This document shows, piece by piece, positions 7,319 to 15,487 of a stretch of DNA of 43,686 nt. Below the pieces are notes generated by a model, which was given only the letters and a program-made list of their open reading frames with translations, searched no databases and was not told the origin of the DNA. Every line of letters begins with the position of its first letter. The first letter of the stretch is position 1. The DNA comes from BHER01 sp051652245 (lineage in GTDB: Bacteria; Bacillota_I; Bacilli_A; Culicoidibacterales; Culicoidibacteraceae): positions 1 through 43,686 of the forward strand of contig JBOFTV010000083.1 of assembly GCA_051652245.1 (NCBI GenBank). Reading direction: 5' to 3'. Made by a program: the position numbers and the translations under genes.

Positions 7319-8929
7319 TTAAATTTTTGTAAATCCTTCCGATTCTAATTCATCGTTAATTTCTGTAAATGTCATGCTTTGATATTTTTCGGTATTAGTG
7401 TTGATTAATTGACTAGCACTAGTGGTTCCGTCTTTATCAAAAATATTAGTTACGAAGACCACATGTTGAAATTTTGTTTTTCCACTAAATCGATAGTTAC
7501 TGGGGATTGTTATGTTAATTTCATGAACATAAGCAGTCGTACCACACTGCTGCTTAGCGACATAGTTTAATGGGGTACCAATACAGTGTGTTAAATCAGA
7601 GGTGTAATAATTTTGTTGAGGAGTTGCGTTTGCTTCCATGGGAATAATTCTATTGATGTCGCGTTGAGATATTTTATCGAGCTCTTCTTTGTATAAAGTT
7701 AAATATTGATTAAGTTGTGCATCTGCTAATTCACTGATGGCGGTTTGATTTTTAATTTCATTCCAAGATTGGGGAACAGAGCCAAGATCTGATATTTCAT
7801 AACTTTGCTCAAGTTCTAGTGGTTTGACGCGGTATGTTTGGAGAGCTTTGTCGTCTTTGTCTATTGAGATAGTTATTGTTTCACCATTAGTAAGCTTTTC
7901 TTCTTTACTAAGAGTAAATTCAATGTCTCTTAGTAAAGCGTTGAGGTCATTTGTGTTATTATTAGGTAACTGGCTAATTTTATCGTAGTCAACTTTAATT
8001 GACGCTGTTGCACGGCTACTAACACCTTTTGTCTCAAGTTGAATATAATCGAAAATATTGACTTCTGTCTTTTTAAGAAAAATCGAATACCCTGCAAAGG
8101 ATGCAATCCCTAGTATGAAAGAAAGTAGTAAGGCTGTTAGGGTAATTAAATATTTATTATTTTTATGTGCCTTATGATTATTAGCACGTGTTAGTTCCGG
8201 TACTTCTAGAGGTTTTGGACTTTGATTAGAGGAAGTCAAAGTGAGGTTTTCATCTGTAGAATGATGATCTATTAGTAGGGTAGTGTTGCCGTCTTGATTT
8301 ATTATTTCCTCGTGATCTATTACGTCCTCGTGATCTAATGCATCCTCGTGATCTATTACGTCCTCGTGATCTATTACGTCCTCGTGATTTATTACGTCCT
8401 CGTGATCTATTGCGTCCTCGTGATCTATTGCGTCCTCGTGATCTATTGCGTCCTCGTGATCTATTGCGTCCTCGTGATCTGTTGCGTCCTCGTGATCTAT
8501 TGCATCCTCGTGATTTGTTGCATCCTCGTGATTTGTTGCATCCTCGTGATTTGTTGCATCCTCGTGATTTGTTGCATCCTCGTGATTTATTGCATCCTCG
8601 TGATTTATTATTTCCTCGTGATTTATTATTTCCTCGTGCTCCAATGTCTCCTTCAAATTCAATGTTCCTTCGAGCATAAAGGCTTCGGTCGGGGAAACTT
8701 CTAGAGCAGGAGTATCTTGACTGAGGCTGAGTTCTTCTAACATATCTTCCTTAACTTTTACAATATCTGTATCACTAATTAATGTTGTTTCACTGACTAC
8801 TTTTTCTAAATCAAGTGTCTGTAATAAATCAGGGTTAGTCCCTAGCTCTACTGTTGTTTCGGCATTATTGTGTTGCTCGTGCAATTTTGTTTCTGTTCCT
8901 GTGATAAAATAATCATTTTTCTGTTTCAT
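7319..8929 (-). CDS. Single-pass membrane protein with His-Glu-Asp hexapeptide repeats
   Basis: 536 residues, family not recognised. Residues 1-97 are acidic and without a signal peptide; 98-211 are 19 tandem hexapeptides of the form HED(A/V)(I/T)(D/N), with HEEIIN at both ends; about 260-284 is the only membrane segment (LITLTALLLSFILGIASF); the remaining 250 residues should be outside the cell and resemble the small repeated beta domains attached to Gram-positive membrane anchors (VNIFDYIQLETKGVS at the start). The repeats are therefore predicted to be cytoplasmic. Ribosome site GGAGGT lies nine bases before the ATG. It is transcribed with the phosphatase and lies directly downstream of phoR. 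Confidence 0.8.
   Translation of the reverse strand: MKQKNDYFITGTETKLHEQHNNAETTVELGTNPDLLQTLDLEKVVSETTLISDTDIVKVKEDMLEELSLSQDTPALEVSPTEAFMLEGTLNLKETLEHEEIINHEEIINHEDAINHEDATNHEDATNHEDATNHEDATNHEDAIDHEDATDHEDAIDHEDAIDHEDAIDHEDAIDHEDVINHEDVIDHEDVIDHEDALDHEDVIDHEEIINQDGNTTLLIDHHSTDENLTLTSSNQSPKPLEVPELTRANNHKAHKNNKYLITLTALLLSFILGIASFAGYSIFLKKTEVNIFDYIQLETKGVSSRATASIKVDYDKISQLPNNNTNDLNALLRDIEFTLSKEEKLTNGETITISIDKDDKALQTYRVKPLELEQSYEISDLGSVPQSWNEIKNQTAISELADAQLNQYLTLYKEELDKISQRDINRIIPMEANATPQQNYYTSDLTHCIGTPLNYVAKQQCGTTAYVHEINITIPSNYRFSGKTKFQHVVFVTNIFDKDGTTSASQLINTNTEKYQSMTFTEINDELESEGFTKI
8297..8638 (-). repeat. 19 tandem copies of an 18-bp coding repeat
   Basis: 342 bp = 19 x 18 bp, + strand form close to CCTCGTGATCTATTGCGT. 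Copies differ in few bases and form sub-blocks (four HEDATN copies; a run of HEDAID; HEDVI copies near the C-terminal side). Because the unit is a multiple of three, copy-number changes keep the frame. All other frames are also open through the array, producing spurious ORFs on the + strand. Confidence 0.97.
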
Positions 8930-8960
8930 TGGTTAGATACCTCCATTTATTATTAATTTC

Positions 8961-8989
8961 ATTATCCCATTTTTTGACGTGTAATTCAA
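8961..8989 (-). promoter_or_regulatory. Promoter of the repeat-protein gene
   Basis: On the - strand TTGAAT (8989-8984), 17-bp spacer, GATAAT (8966-8961), overlapping the end of phoR. The repeat protein and phosphatase can thus be expressed apart from phoPR. Confidence 0.65.
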
Positions 8990-10182
8990 GGGGATTTGGT
9001 ATCTATTTTAGGTAAAAAAACAGAAAATGTGTTTGTTTGACTAATTTTATTGCTGGAAACAGTTATTTTCCCTTTGTGTAACTCAATAATTTCTTTGGCG
9101 ATGGCAAGTCCTAGACCAGTTCCAGGCGTTTTAGTGTTGATTCGATAGAAGGGGAGAAAAATTTTTTGGCGGTTTTGTTGCTTTATTGGCTCGGCTTGAT
9201 TGGTGATGTCAATTTGTAAGTGCGTTGTTTGGTCGAGGCATGTTATATTTATTATGGAATCCGTGGAACTGTATTTTATTGCGTTATCAAGAATATTTAG
9301 AAGGACTTGTTCAATTTTGACGTGGTCAATTTTGAGTCGGTGTTCATTTGTGTCTTGGAAGTTAATTAAGGTGGCTTTTTGTTTGGCTTTTTGCGCTAAG
9401 CGTTTGATGGTTTGTGTGATTAATTGTGTGATTGAGTGTGTTTGGAGTTTGAGTGTGTTTGGTTGAGTTTGTAGGCTTGTTAAGTTGATAAGGTTGGTGA
9501 TTATGGCGTTCATCTGTTTGGCTTCCTCTAAAATCATTTGACTGAATTCATTAGTTTTGCTATTTTTAGGGTCTTGATTGATTATTTTAGCGGCACCTTG
9601 GATGACTGTTAAGGGGGTTTTGAGTTCATGTGAGGCATGTGAGATGAACGTTTTTTGAGCTATTTCTAGCTGTTTGTGATCGGTGACATCAGTTAAAATA
9701 AAGATGCTACCAAAGTAATTGTTGTTTTCAAGTTTAACGGGTGTGGCGATGATTTTGTAGTAGGACTTGTTTATTTTTAGGGTTGCTGTCTGAGGTTGCT
9801 CTAATAATAAGGTGTTGTTGATGAATTGTTGTAGGTTTGGTGATAAATGATTTTGAGGGAATAGAAGAGAAAAAGGGGTGTTAGTCAGGGTTATTTTGAG
9901 GCTTGTTTCAATTAAAAACAAGGGGGTGCCAATCGTATCAACTAAAATTTGTAATTGTTTTTGATTAATGGTTTGGAGGTCAATTAGTTTTTGATTGCTT
10001 TTTGAAGATAGCGATTTTAAATAATCCTGTTCGCGTTTTTGAGCAGCTTGTTGTTTACGATATGTGATATAGCAGGAGAAACTAAAAATAAGTAATAAAA
10101 TAAAAGCAATTTCGAGCTGAAAAAAGGCGAGAATTGCGAGGAGACTATAAATAATAATCGTCTTTTTTTGCAGATCTTTCAT
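8986..10182 (-). CDS. phoR: PhoR-like sensor histidine kinase
   Basis: 398 residues. One or two N-terminal membrane segments (about 8-41) with almost no extracellular loop, a PAS domain (about 75-165), the H-box SHELKTPL with His185, NILDNAIKYSS (N-box) and GTGLGLAIAKEI (G-box). The lack of an external sensor domain fits phosphate sensing through PstSCAB-PhoU. It follows phoP by 16 bp with AGGAGG eight bases before the ATG. The protein is unusually rich in Gln, Thr, Asn and Ile, matching the C/A-rich coding strand here. Assignment to phosphate rests on the divergent pst operon. Confidence 0.88.
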   Translation of the reverse strand: MKDLQKKTIIIYSLLAILAFFQLEIAFILLLIFSFSCYITYRKQQAAQKREQDYLKSLSSKSNQKLIDLQTINQKQLQILVDTIGTPLFLIETSLKITLTNTPFSLLFPQNHLSPNLQQFINNTLLLEQPQTATLKINKSYYKIIATPVKLENNNYFGSIFILTDVTDHKQLEIAQKTFISHASHELKTPLTVIQGAAKIINQDPKNSKTNEFSQMILEEAKQMNAIITNLINLTSLQTQPNTLKLQTHSITQLITQTIKRLAQKAKQKATLINFQDTNEHRLKIDHVKIEQVLLNILDNAIKYSSTDSIINITCLDQTTHLQIDITNQAEPIKQQNRQKIFLPFYRINTKTPGTGLGLAIAKEIIELHKGKITVSSNKISQTNTFSVFLPKIDTKSP

Positions 10183-10198
10183 ATGGTGAGCCTCCTAA

Positions 10199-10876
10199 TC
10201 ATTTTTTTTGAGAAAACAGGTAGCCAAGTCCACGAATTGTTTCAATTTGAATATTGGCTTCTGTTTCAATTTTGTTGCGTAGTTTGAAGACGTGGACGTC
10301 AACAGTACGGTTTTGGCCATCATAATTATAGCCCCATATCTGTTCTAGAAGTGTGTCTCGTGTTATTAGTTTGTTGGGGTGTGTTACAAAATAGAGCAGG
10401 AGTTCGTATTCTTTTTTTGAGAGGGCGATGAGTGTTTTGTTGCAGGTGATTTCAATTTTGTTGGTGTCAATTGTAAGGTTTGAAAAGTGAATGATTTGTT
10501 GCGCTTTTTGTGGCATTTTTCGAAGGTAGGCATTGATTCGGGCGATGAGTTCGTCAGTAAAAAATGGTTTTGTAAGGTAGTCGTCGGCTCCAGTATTAAG
10601 AGCTAAAATCTTATCTTTTTGTTCTGCTTTTGCTGTGAGAATGATGATGTGGGCATGGGGCTGTGTTTTGCGAATTTTGGCACAGAGTTCAATGCCTGAA
10701 ATATCGGGGAGCATCCAATCAAGGAGGTAGATGGGGTAGTTTTTAAGTGCAATTTGTTCTAAAGCCTGTTTTCCGGTGAAGCAGGTTGTTGTCTGGAATC
10801 CGGCGGAATTGAGATCGTATGTTAGAATTTTGGCAATATTTATTGTATCTTCAACTAGGAGAATGTTTGTTTTCAT
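10199..10876 (-). CDS. phoP: PhoP-like response regulator (OmpR family)
   Basis: 225 residues. A receiver domain (acidic pocket VEDT, phosphoacceptor Asp53 in LLDWMLPD, LTKPF with the conserved Lys) is followed by a winged-helix DNA-binding domain ending RTVDVHVFKLRNKI and IRGLGYLF. Ribosome site GAGGT seven bases before ATG 10876. It is the first gene of the - strand unit and divergent from pstS, and the phased TTAACA hexamers it would bind lie in the shared intergenic region. Confidence 0.92.
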   Translation of the reverse strand: MKTNILLVEDTINIAKILTYDLNSAGFQTTTCFTGKQALEQIALKNYPIYLLDWMLPDISGIELCAKIRKTQPHAHIIILTAKAEQKDKILALNTGADDYLTKPFFTDELIARINAYLRKMPQKAQQIIHFSNLTIDTNKIEITCNKTLIALSKKEYELLLYFVTHPNKLITRDTLLEQIWGYNYDGQNRTVDVHVFKLRNKIETEANIQIETIRGLGYLFSQKK

Positions 10877-10972
10877 GTGGATACCTCGTTTTTCATTAGT
10901 TTAAGCTAATTATAAAACTTGTGAAATCAAGAGTCAATTAATTTGGTTATTTAAATCGGGTGAGACATTTTT

Positions 10973-11011
10973 TTTACAAAAAATTAACATTGGCGCAATG
11001 ATATGTTAACG
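10973..11011 (+). promoter_or_regulatory. PhoP box array upstream of pstS
   Basis: Hexamers stand at exact 11-bp steps: TTTACA (10973), TTAACA (10984), a weak GCAATG (10995) and TTAACG (11006). This matches the Bacillus PhoP box (TT(A/C/T)A(C/A)A repeats with 5-bp spacers). Candidate -10 elements are TATAAG (11032) or GATAAT (11037), with no good -35, as expected of an activator-dependent promoter. Confidence 0.82.
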
Positions 11012-11062
11012 CACGTGAGCTAAAATGAGTGTATAAGATAATATTAGAAAGAGGTTGTTGTT

Positions 11063-11968
11063 ATGAGGATGTTTAAAGTTAGTGCTGTGCTGTTATTGGT
11101 GCTGCTGCTGGTGGTAAGTTGTGGTAAAGAGGCAGGGATGCAGGTTACGGGGAAAATTTTGATTGATGGGTCGTCCACAGTTGCCCCGGTAACTGGTGCT
11201 ATTATTGAGGAGTTCCAAAGAGAAAACGATCAAATTGAGCTGACAATGGGAATTTCTGGTACTGGTGGTGGTTTTAAAAAGTTTGTTAGGGGTGAGACTG
11301 TTATAAGCAATGCCTCAAGGTTGATGAAGCCGCAAGAAGAGCTTGCAGCTAGCGAAAATGGTGTTGAATTTATTGCTGTTTCTGTTGCTAAAGATGCTAT
11401 TTCTGTTGTTGTGAGTCAGAAAAATGATTTTGTGCGCGATCTTACTGTTGAACAACTTAAGAAAATTTGGCTTAAAGATAGTTTAGTGGTTAATTGGAGC
11501 GATATTGATCCAAGTTGGCCTGCAGAGAAAATAAAGTTATTTGGTCCGGGAAAGGATTCGGGGACATATGATTATTTTAAGGAGGTTATTTTAGGTGGGG
11601 ATGCGGAGATTCGCACAGATTATACGGCGAGTGAAGATGATAATGTACTGGTTATGGGAGTAGCTGGTGATAAGGATGCGCTAGGTTTTTTTGGTTTTTC
11701 TTATTATGAGGAGAACAAGCAAAAACTAACAGCTTTGTCAATAAATGGCGTTAAACCATCAGAACAAACGGTGAACAATGGTCAATACACACCGCTTTCG
11801 CGACCGCTATTTCTTTATATTAATAAAAAGGCGTATCAAGAATCAGCAGCAGTCAAATTATTCGTAGATTTTTATTTGGATGTTGTTGGCGATGTGGCAA
11901 AAGATATTGGTTATCCACCATTAACAGATAAAGAATTAGAGGCGCAAAAGGTGAAACTTAGCGAATAA
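11063..11968 (+). CDS. pstS: Phosphate ABC transporter substrate-binding lipoprotein PstS
   Basis: 301 residues. A lipoprotein signal ends at LLVVSC. Phosphate-site motifs are DGSSTVAP, SGTGGGFKKF and KDSGTYDYF; the C-terminus carries GYPPLTDKE. One oddity is GETVISNASR, with Val where the paralogue at 872 and most relatives have Asp. GAGG stands eight bases before ATG 11063. It is the first gene of the pst operon, behind the PhoP box array, and is separated from pstC by 178 bp that include a hairpin. Confidence 0.94.
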   Translation: MRMFKVSAVLLLVLLLVVSCGKEAGMQVTGKILIDGSSTVAPVTGAIIEEFQRENDQIELTMGISGTGGGFKKFVRGETVISNASRLMKPQEELAASENGVEFIAVSVAKDAISVVVSQKNDFVRDLTVEQLKKIWLKDSLVVNWSDIDPSWPAEKIKLFGPGKDSGTYDYFKEVILGGDAEIRTDYTASEDDNVLVMGVAGDKDALGFFGFSYYEENKQKLTALSINGVKPSEQTVNNGQYTPLSRPLFLYINKKAYQESAAVKLFVDFYLDVVGDVAKDIGYPPLTDKELEAQKVKLSE

Positions 11969-12019
11969 TTGAGTATTTTGACTTTAAATTTTAAATGAAA
12001 TAGGATATAATATCAGAGA

Positions 12020-12057
12020 GTGAGGATATGGGTTTGTTAAAACGCTATCCTCAACTT
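12020..12057 (+). terminator. Hairpin between pstS and pstC, possible attenuator
   Basis: TGAGGATA (12020-12027) pairs with TATCCTCA (12045-12052), followed by ACTTTTT. A leaky terminator or processing barrier here would let the binding protein outnumber the permease. A TATAAT at 12006-12011 lacks a good -35 (TTGACT at 11978 is 22 bp away), so an internal promoter is uncertain. Confidence 0.6.
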
Positions 12058-12146
12058 TTTAAACTAAAGTGATTGGTTTAATGCCATTAATTTTTAAGTA
12101 GGTTTTATTGAAAAAAAGACCCTATTTTGAGAAGTGAGGAAAATAA

Positions 12147-13028
12147 GTGAAAAAGAGTATTACAGAAAGAATAATTGAGTTAGTTATTCGTATTTTTGCA
12201 GCGCTTTCTATCTTTATTACAATAGCGATTGTAATTACGTTGATTACGGAATCGGTGCCGTTTTTTAAGGAAGTTAGTATTAGAGAGTTTTTGACTACTT
12301 CGGTTTGGAGCCCTAATTCAAGTCCTGGTCAGTTTGGCGTGCTCCCTTTATTAGTGGGGACATTTATGATTGTGATTATTTCGGCTGTTTTTGCTCTGCC
12401 ATTAGGCTTGGGGGCAGCTGTTTATATGAGTGAGTATGCTACACCAAAAATTCGCTCATGGGTTAAGCCGATTTTGGAGATTTTAGCAGGAATTCCATCA
12501 GTTGTTTATGGTTTTTTTGCTTTGAAATTTATTACACCGGTGGTTCAGATGATTTTTCCGGAGGCATCAGTTTTTAATGCTTTAAGTGCAGCTATTGCTG
12601 TGGGGATTATGATTACACCAACTGTTGCCTCATTAAGTGAGGATGCGTTAAAATCAGTGCCTGTTTCAATTAGAGAGGCATCTTACGGTTTGGGAACAAC
12701 AAAGTTTGAGACGGTTAAAAATATTATTATTCCCGCAGGATTTTCGGGGATTGTTGCTTCCTTTATTTTGGCGATTTCTCGGGCAATTGGTGAAACAATG
12801 ATTGTTGCTATTGCTGCTGGTGCAACACCGGTATTAACATTTAGTCCACTAGATAGTATTCAGACGATGACTGGTTATATTGTTAATAAAGTTCAAGGTG
12901 AGGTTGTTGTTGGAACATTGGAGTATCAGACAATTTATGCAGTTGCCTTATTGTTATTTATTATTACATTGTTTTTTAATTATATTGCAAAATTTATTGC
13001 TAAGAAGTACCAAAACAAATATGATTAA
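12147..13028 (+). CDS. pstC: Phosphate ABC transporter permease PstC
   Basis: 293 residues, about six membrane segments. The binding-protein-dependent permease EAA loop is EASYGLGTTKFETVKNIIIPAGFSGI. The long extracytoplasmic SVWSPNSSPGQFGVLPLLVGT segment after the first helix is typical of PstC. GTG start 12147 with GTGAGG (12134-12139) seven bases upstream. It pairs with PstA in the membrane. Confidence 0.95.
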   Translation: MKKSITERIIELVIRIFAALSIFITIAIVITLITESVPFFKEVSIREFLTTSVWSPNSSPGQFGVLPLLVGTFMIVIISAVFALPLGLGAAVYMSEYATPKIRSWVKPILEILAGIPSVVYGFFALKFITPVVQMIFPEASVFNALSAAIAVGIMITPTVASLSEDALKSVPVSIREASYGLGTTKFETVKNIIIPAGFSGIVASFILAISRAIGETMIVAIAAGATPVLTFSPLDSIQTMTGYIVNKVQGEVVVGTLEYQTIYAVALLLFIITLFFNYIAKFIAKKYQNKYD

Positions 13029-13060
13029 ACAAAAAATGAATGAAAGGTTGGTGGTCTTAG

Positions 13061-13933
13061 TTGGTAAAAGTTGAGTATAACAAAGAGTTAATTAAGCGAA
13101 GAAATATTAAAAATGCTATCTTTTCGGGAGGCGTAAAAGGAATTATTATTTGCTGTTTTATTGCTTTGATTTGGCTGATTACGAGTATTATTAAGGATGC
13201 AGCTGGTTGGGTTGATTGGCAGTTTTTAACAGGTTTTCCTTCAAGATTCCCCGAAAAATCAGGTGTTTTGCCTGGGCTGGTAGGGAGTTTGATTTTAACA
13301 ATTATGATTTCAGCCTTAGCCGTTCCAGTAGGTGTGGGTGCTGCGGTTTATTTAGAAGAGTATTCTAATCGTAAGGGCTTATTTTATAAAATTATTGATA
13401 TTAGTATTTCTAATTTATCGGGAGTGCCATCGATTATTTATGGTATTTTGGGACTGAGTATTTTTTCCGTAATTACCGTTTTAAAAGGGACTTTACTGTC
13501 GGGGGCAATTACGCTTTCACTTTTGATTTTGCCGGTGGTTATTGTTTCTTCTCAGGAAGCTTTAAAGTCAGTGCCAAGGTCGCTTAAAGAAGCAGCTTAC
13601 GGTTTAGGGATGTCTAAATGGCAGATGATTGTAGCGGTGGTTATTCCTTATGCGATGCCCGGGATTTTAACGGGCGTTATTTTGGCCCTTTCACGGGCAA
13701 TTGGTGAGGGTGCACCATTAATTGTCATTGGTGCAGCAACGTTTGTTAATAAGTTGCCCGGATCGTTGATGTCATCATTTACAGCTTTGCCAATTCAAGT
13801 GTTTTATTGGTCAGGATTACCACAAGCAGAGTATCAAAATGTTGCAGCAGCAGGAAGTATTGTCTTGATAGCCTTGTTGTTATTGTTTAATTCAATTGCG
13901 ATTATTTTACGGAATAAATTTCAGAAAAGATAA
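13061..13933 (+). CDS. pstA: Phosphate ABC transporter permease PstA
   Basis: 290 residues, about six membrane segments. The N-terminal domain contains WQFLTGFPSRFPEKSGVLPG, typical of PstA, and the EAA loop is EAAYGLGMSKWQMIVAVVIPYAMPGI. The TTG start at 13061 is chosen because AGGTTGGTGG lies just upstream. Second permease half of the PstCA channel; 32 bp after pstC. Confidence 0.95.
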   Translation: MVKVEYNKELIKRRNIKNAIFSGGVKGIIICCFIALIWLITSIIKDAAGWVDWQFLTGFPSRFPEKSGVLPGLVGSLILTIMISALAVPVGVGAAVYLEEYSNRKGLFYKIIDISISNLSGVPSIIYGILGLSIFSVITVLKGTLLSGAITLSLLILPVVIVSSQEALKSVPRSLKEAAYGLGMSKWQMIVAVVIPYAMPGILTGVILALSRAIGEGAPLIVIGAATFVNKLPGSLMSSFTALPIQVFYWSGLPQAEYQNVAAAGSIVLIALLLLFNSIAIILRNKFQKR

Positions 13934-13961
13934 GTAAAAATATAGAAATGCAGGTGCAGAA

Positions 13962-14723
13962 ATGAATAATGAAAAGAAAATTATTGTTGAGAATTTTGGG
14001 TTTTATTACGATAAATTTAAAGCTTTGAAGGATATTAACATTGAAATAGAGGAGAAGACAATAACCGCGTTTATTGGTCCATCAGGTTGCGGAAAATCAA
14101 CATTTTTACGATCGCTTAATCGCATGAATGATTTAATTGAGAATATCCATTATGAAGGTAAAATTCTAATTGATGGTGAAAATTCGTTGTCCAAGAAATT
14201 TGATGTTGTCCGCTTACGTAAGCAGGTTGGGATGGTCTTTCAAAAGCCTAATCCTTTTCCTAAAAGTATTTATGAAAATATTGTCTATGCACCTAAATTA
14301 TATGGTATGAAAAATAAGGCCGATTTAGATGTACTAGTTGAAACAACCCTAAAATCGGTTGCCCTATGGGACGAAGTTAAGGACAAATTACATAAGTCAG
14401 CCCTAGCTTTATCAGGTGGTCAGCAACAGCGTTTATGTATTGCAAGAACAATTGCAATGAATCCTGATGTTATTTTAATGGATGAGCCAACAAGTGCACT
14501 CGACCCAATTTCAACGGCAAAAGTTGAGCAACTAATTGCTGAATTGAAGAAGGATTATACAATTATAATTGTGACGCATTCAATGCAACAGGCAGCAAGA
14601 ATTTCGGATAAGACGGCATTTTTCTTAATGGGTGAGATTATTGAGTATGGTGAAACAGGGCAGCTATTTTCAGTCCCACGGGATCAACGAACGGAAGATT
14701 ATATTACAGGTAAATTTGGTTAG
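13962..14723 (+). CDS. pstB: Phosphate ABC transporter ATP-binding protein PstB
   Basis: 253 residues, normal length. Walker A GPSGCGKST, signature LSGGQQQRL, Walker B VILMDEPTSALDP, switch His in VTHSMQQ. PstB landmarks LRSLNRMNDL and FQKPNPFPKSIYENI are present. It powers PstCA and, with PhoU, links transport to PhoR signalling. Weak ribosome site AGGTG (13952-13956). Confidence 0.97.
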   Translation: MNNEKKIIVENFGFYYDKFKALKDINIEIEEKTITAFIGPSGCGKSTFLRSLNRMNDLIENIHYEGKILIDGENSLSKKFDVVRLRKQVGMVFQKPNPFPKSIYENIVYAPKLYGMKNKADLDVLVETTLKSVALWDEVKDKLHKSALALSGGQQQRLCIARTIAMNPDVILMDEPTSALDPISTAKVEQLIAELKKDYTIIIVTHSMQQAARISDKTAFFLMGEIIEYGETGQLFSVPRDQRTEDYITGKFG

Positions 14724-14755
14724 ACTTTTTTATAAAAAAAAGCAGAGAGGAATGA

Positions 14756-15460
14756 TTGAGTATGGGAAGAATAATTGACGAGCACTTGAATGTTGTTGTT
14801 GAGAAAATTGGTAAGCTATTTGATATGACGATGGATGCATATCATGAGGCGCTAGTTGCTTTTGAAACGGATAATCGAAAAAAGGCACTGAAGATTACCA
14901 AAAATGATGCTAAAATTAATGAACTAGAAGAAGAAATCAATGAGGATACAATCCGTGTTATTACATTGCAGGCACCAGTTGCTAGTGATTTACGGTTGCT
15001 GATTGCCTCGCTTAAAATTGCCGGTCAGTTGGAGCGCATTGCCGATTATACGGTTAATATTGCAGATCACGTGTTAATTGGTGAGGAAGAAGAGGAATCA
15101 GCAACTGCGGTGGATAAGAATATTTCGGAGATGATTTCTTATGTAATTGAGATGTTAGTAGTTGCCAAACGTGCTTATAATGAGCAAAATATTTACTTGG
15201 CAAAAGATGTGATCGATATGGATAATAAATTAGATCATATTTATGGGAAATCAATTAGTAAGCTTGCCAAAACGGTGGGTGATTTGCCTGAAGATGGTGA
15301 TGAAGTGCCAGAAGTGAATTTAAATTCGGTTTTGATGGTTAAGTATATGGAACGTGCGGGCGATCATGTGACTAATATTGCGGAGCATGTTTTCTATATG
15401 GTTAAAGGCCGTAATTATGATATTCATCATGTGGCGACGTTGTTTGACAATGGGGAATAG
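14756..15460 (+). CDS. phoU: Phosphate signalling protein PhoU
   Basis: 234 residues with the two PhoU helical-bundle repeats, each with the metal-binding E/D pattern (ALKITKNDAKINELEEEIN and KDVIDMDNKLDHIYGK), and the conserved QLERIADYTVNIADH and ERAGDHVTNIAEH. PhoU brakes PhoR signalling and Pst transport when phosphate is plentiful. GAGAGG at 14745-14750 suits TTG 14756; ATG 14762 is an alternative. Last core gene of the phosphate operon. Confidence 0.95.
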   Translation: MSMGRIIDEHLNVVVEKIGKLFDMTMDAYHEALVAFETDNRKKALKITKNDAKINELEEEINEDTIRVITLQAPVASDLRLLIASLKIAGQLERIADYTVNIADHVLIGEEEEESATAVDKNISEMISYVIEMLVVAKRAYNEQNIYLAKDVIDMDNKLDHIYGKSISKLAKTVGDLPEDGDEVPEVNLNSVLMVKYMERAGDHVTNIAEHVFYMVKGRNYDIHHVATLFDNGE

Positions 15461-15487
15461 TTACAGACTTTTAGAGGAGTGTTGATG

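Noticed and set aside
8297..8638. Tandem repeats as a possible CRISPR array
   Set aside because: 18-bp units without unique spacers, fully inside a coding frame, and no cas genes in the window.
8338..8704. Long + strand ORFs of PRDLLR-type and VIYYVL-type repeats
   Set aside because: They are other frames of the 18-bp repeat array whose real product is on the - strand; no ribosome site and no sense outside the repeat.
11978..12011. TTGACT and TATAAT as an internal pst promoter
   Set aside because: The spacer is 22 bp, too long for a standard sigma-A promoter; kept only as a remark.
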